A stretch of 14,245 bases of DNA from an uncultured Murdochiella sp. GTDB lineage: Bacteria > Bacillota > Clostridia > Tissierellales > Peptoniphilaceae. Below the pieces are notes generated by a model that was not told where the DNA came from, made no database searches, and saw only the letters and a program-made list of their open reading frames with translations. Shown here piece after piece: positions 13,770 to 14,245 of the stretch; within the stretch, counting starts at the first letter, position 1, and every line of letters begins with the position of its first letter. The stretch is from positions 1 to 14,245 of the forward strand of contig NZ_CABTXF010000031.1 of assembly GCF_902488755.1 (NCBI RefSeq), written 5' to 3'. A program made the position numbers and the translations under genes.

Positions 13770-14245
13770 TTTCGGCGTTTGTTGGGCGCGGTTTCATGGT
13801 ATACGACCCTGGCTAATAACTTTTTTGGGCATTTGCCGGGGCGATTTCCTGGTATTCGACCCTGGAAAATGTTGTTTTTTACCGTTTGCCGGGGACAAAT
13901 GGACGCCGCTGACCCTGGCTAATGGCTTTTTTTAGCGTATGCCAGGGGCATAAAGGCGCAGCTAACCCTGGCAAACAACATTTTCGGCGCGCTACCAGGG
14001 GCGGTTTCATGGTGTTCGACCCTGGCTAATGACTTTTTTTGGCGTTTGCCAGGGGCAAAAAGACACCGATGACCCTGGCAAACAACATTTTCGGCGCGCT
14101 GCCAGGGGTGGCTTCATGATGTGCGACCCTGGCTAACGTCACTTTTTAGCGTTTGCCAGGGGTGGTTTCCTGGTATTCGACCCTGGCTAATGACTTTTTT
14201 TCTCATTTGCCAGGGGCAAAATAGCGCTGCTAACCCTGGCAAACA
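13770..14245. repeat. Tandem array of 53/54-bp units with CCCTGGC/GCCAGGG inverted repeats, running off the right edge
   Basis: The anchor CCCTGG occurs at 13807, 13860, 13913, 13966, 14020, 14073, 14127, 14181 and 14234, spaced 53, 53, 53, 54, 53, 54, 54 and 53. About 26-29 bases after each anchor comes GCCAGGGG, or a variant with one change (GCCGGGG in the first two units, ACCAGGGG in the fourth). A decayed unit lies before the first (GTTGGGCGCGG near 13781). Arms of neighbouring units pair, for example GTTTGCCAGGG (14044-14054) with CCCTGGCAAAC (14073-14083). Two kinds of tail occur: one like GGTTTCATGGTGTTCGA, the other like CAAAAAGACACCGATGA. The period is not a multiple of three and frames stop, so it is not coding. 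No conserved long repeat with unique spacers is present, so it is not CRISPR. Function unknown. Confidence 0.85.

Noticed and set aside
13735..13935. 66-codon plus-strand ORF within the repeat array
   Set aside because: The array period of 53/54 shifts frame with each unit, so no repeated peptide is kept; no binding site or family similarity.
13770..14245. CRISPR array at the right edge
   Set aside because: Only short motifs are conserved, and the intervening sequence is itself semi-repeated rather than unique; no cas gene is present.

Overview
The window looks like chromosome from a Bacillota bacterium, probably an anaerobic fermenter of the Clostridia/Tissierellia type. The support is AGGAGG-type ribosome binding sites, a clear TTGACA/TATTAT housekeeping promoter, a Bacillus-type xylose operator, an InlB-like surface protein and moderate GC content. 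I cannot name the species.

Layout, left to right. (1) 1-1430, minus: the N-terminal 476 codons of an AT-rich secreted surface protein with a signal peptide and an InlB-type B-repeat; its C-terminus lies off the left edge. (2) 1431-1846: non-coding, with a 9-base C/G homopolymer and a small hairpin. (3) 1847-2617, minus: a GNAT acetyltransferase with a C-terminal YoaP domain, with a strong hairpin in its leader. (4) 2618-2983: no intact gene, but possibly the end of a decayed plus-strand gene. (5) 2984-4345, minus: an AAA_14/DUF4143 ATPase, preceded by an array of 33-bp direct repeats. (6) 4579-11053, minus: a five-gene xylose operon in the order galM, malY-like, nhaC-like, xylA, xylB, with a terminator hairpin between xylA and xylB. 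(7) 11054-11224: the control region, with a good promoter and a 25-bp palindromic operator. (8) 11225-12346, plus: a divergent ROK-family repressor, probably XylR. (9) 12444-12959, minus: an XRE-type membrane-anchored regulator. (10) 13079-13564, minus: a Nudix hydrolase. (11) About 13770 to the right edge: a tandem array of 53/54-bp units built on CCCTGGC/GCCAGGG inverted repeats, running off the window.

How the parts work together. XylA and XylB convert xylose to xylulose and then xylulose 5-phosphate, and the epimerase speeds anomer interconversion before isomerisation. XylR should bind TTAGTT-N13-AACTAA just downstream of the -10 box and release it when xylose is present. The operon also holds an Na+/H+ antiporter-family carrier and a PLP C-S lyase-like protein, and no recognisable sugar transporter.

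The most unusual items are the 53/54-bp array; a TTGC-N5-GCAA palindrome found in the likely promoters of both the XRE gene and the Nudix gene, suggesting a small unrecognised regulon; the 33-bp repeats upstream of the ATPase; and the composition of the xylose operon. No rRNA, tRNA, CRISPR array or intact mobile element was seen.
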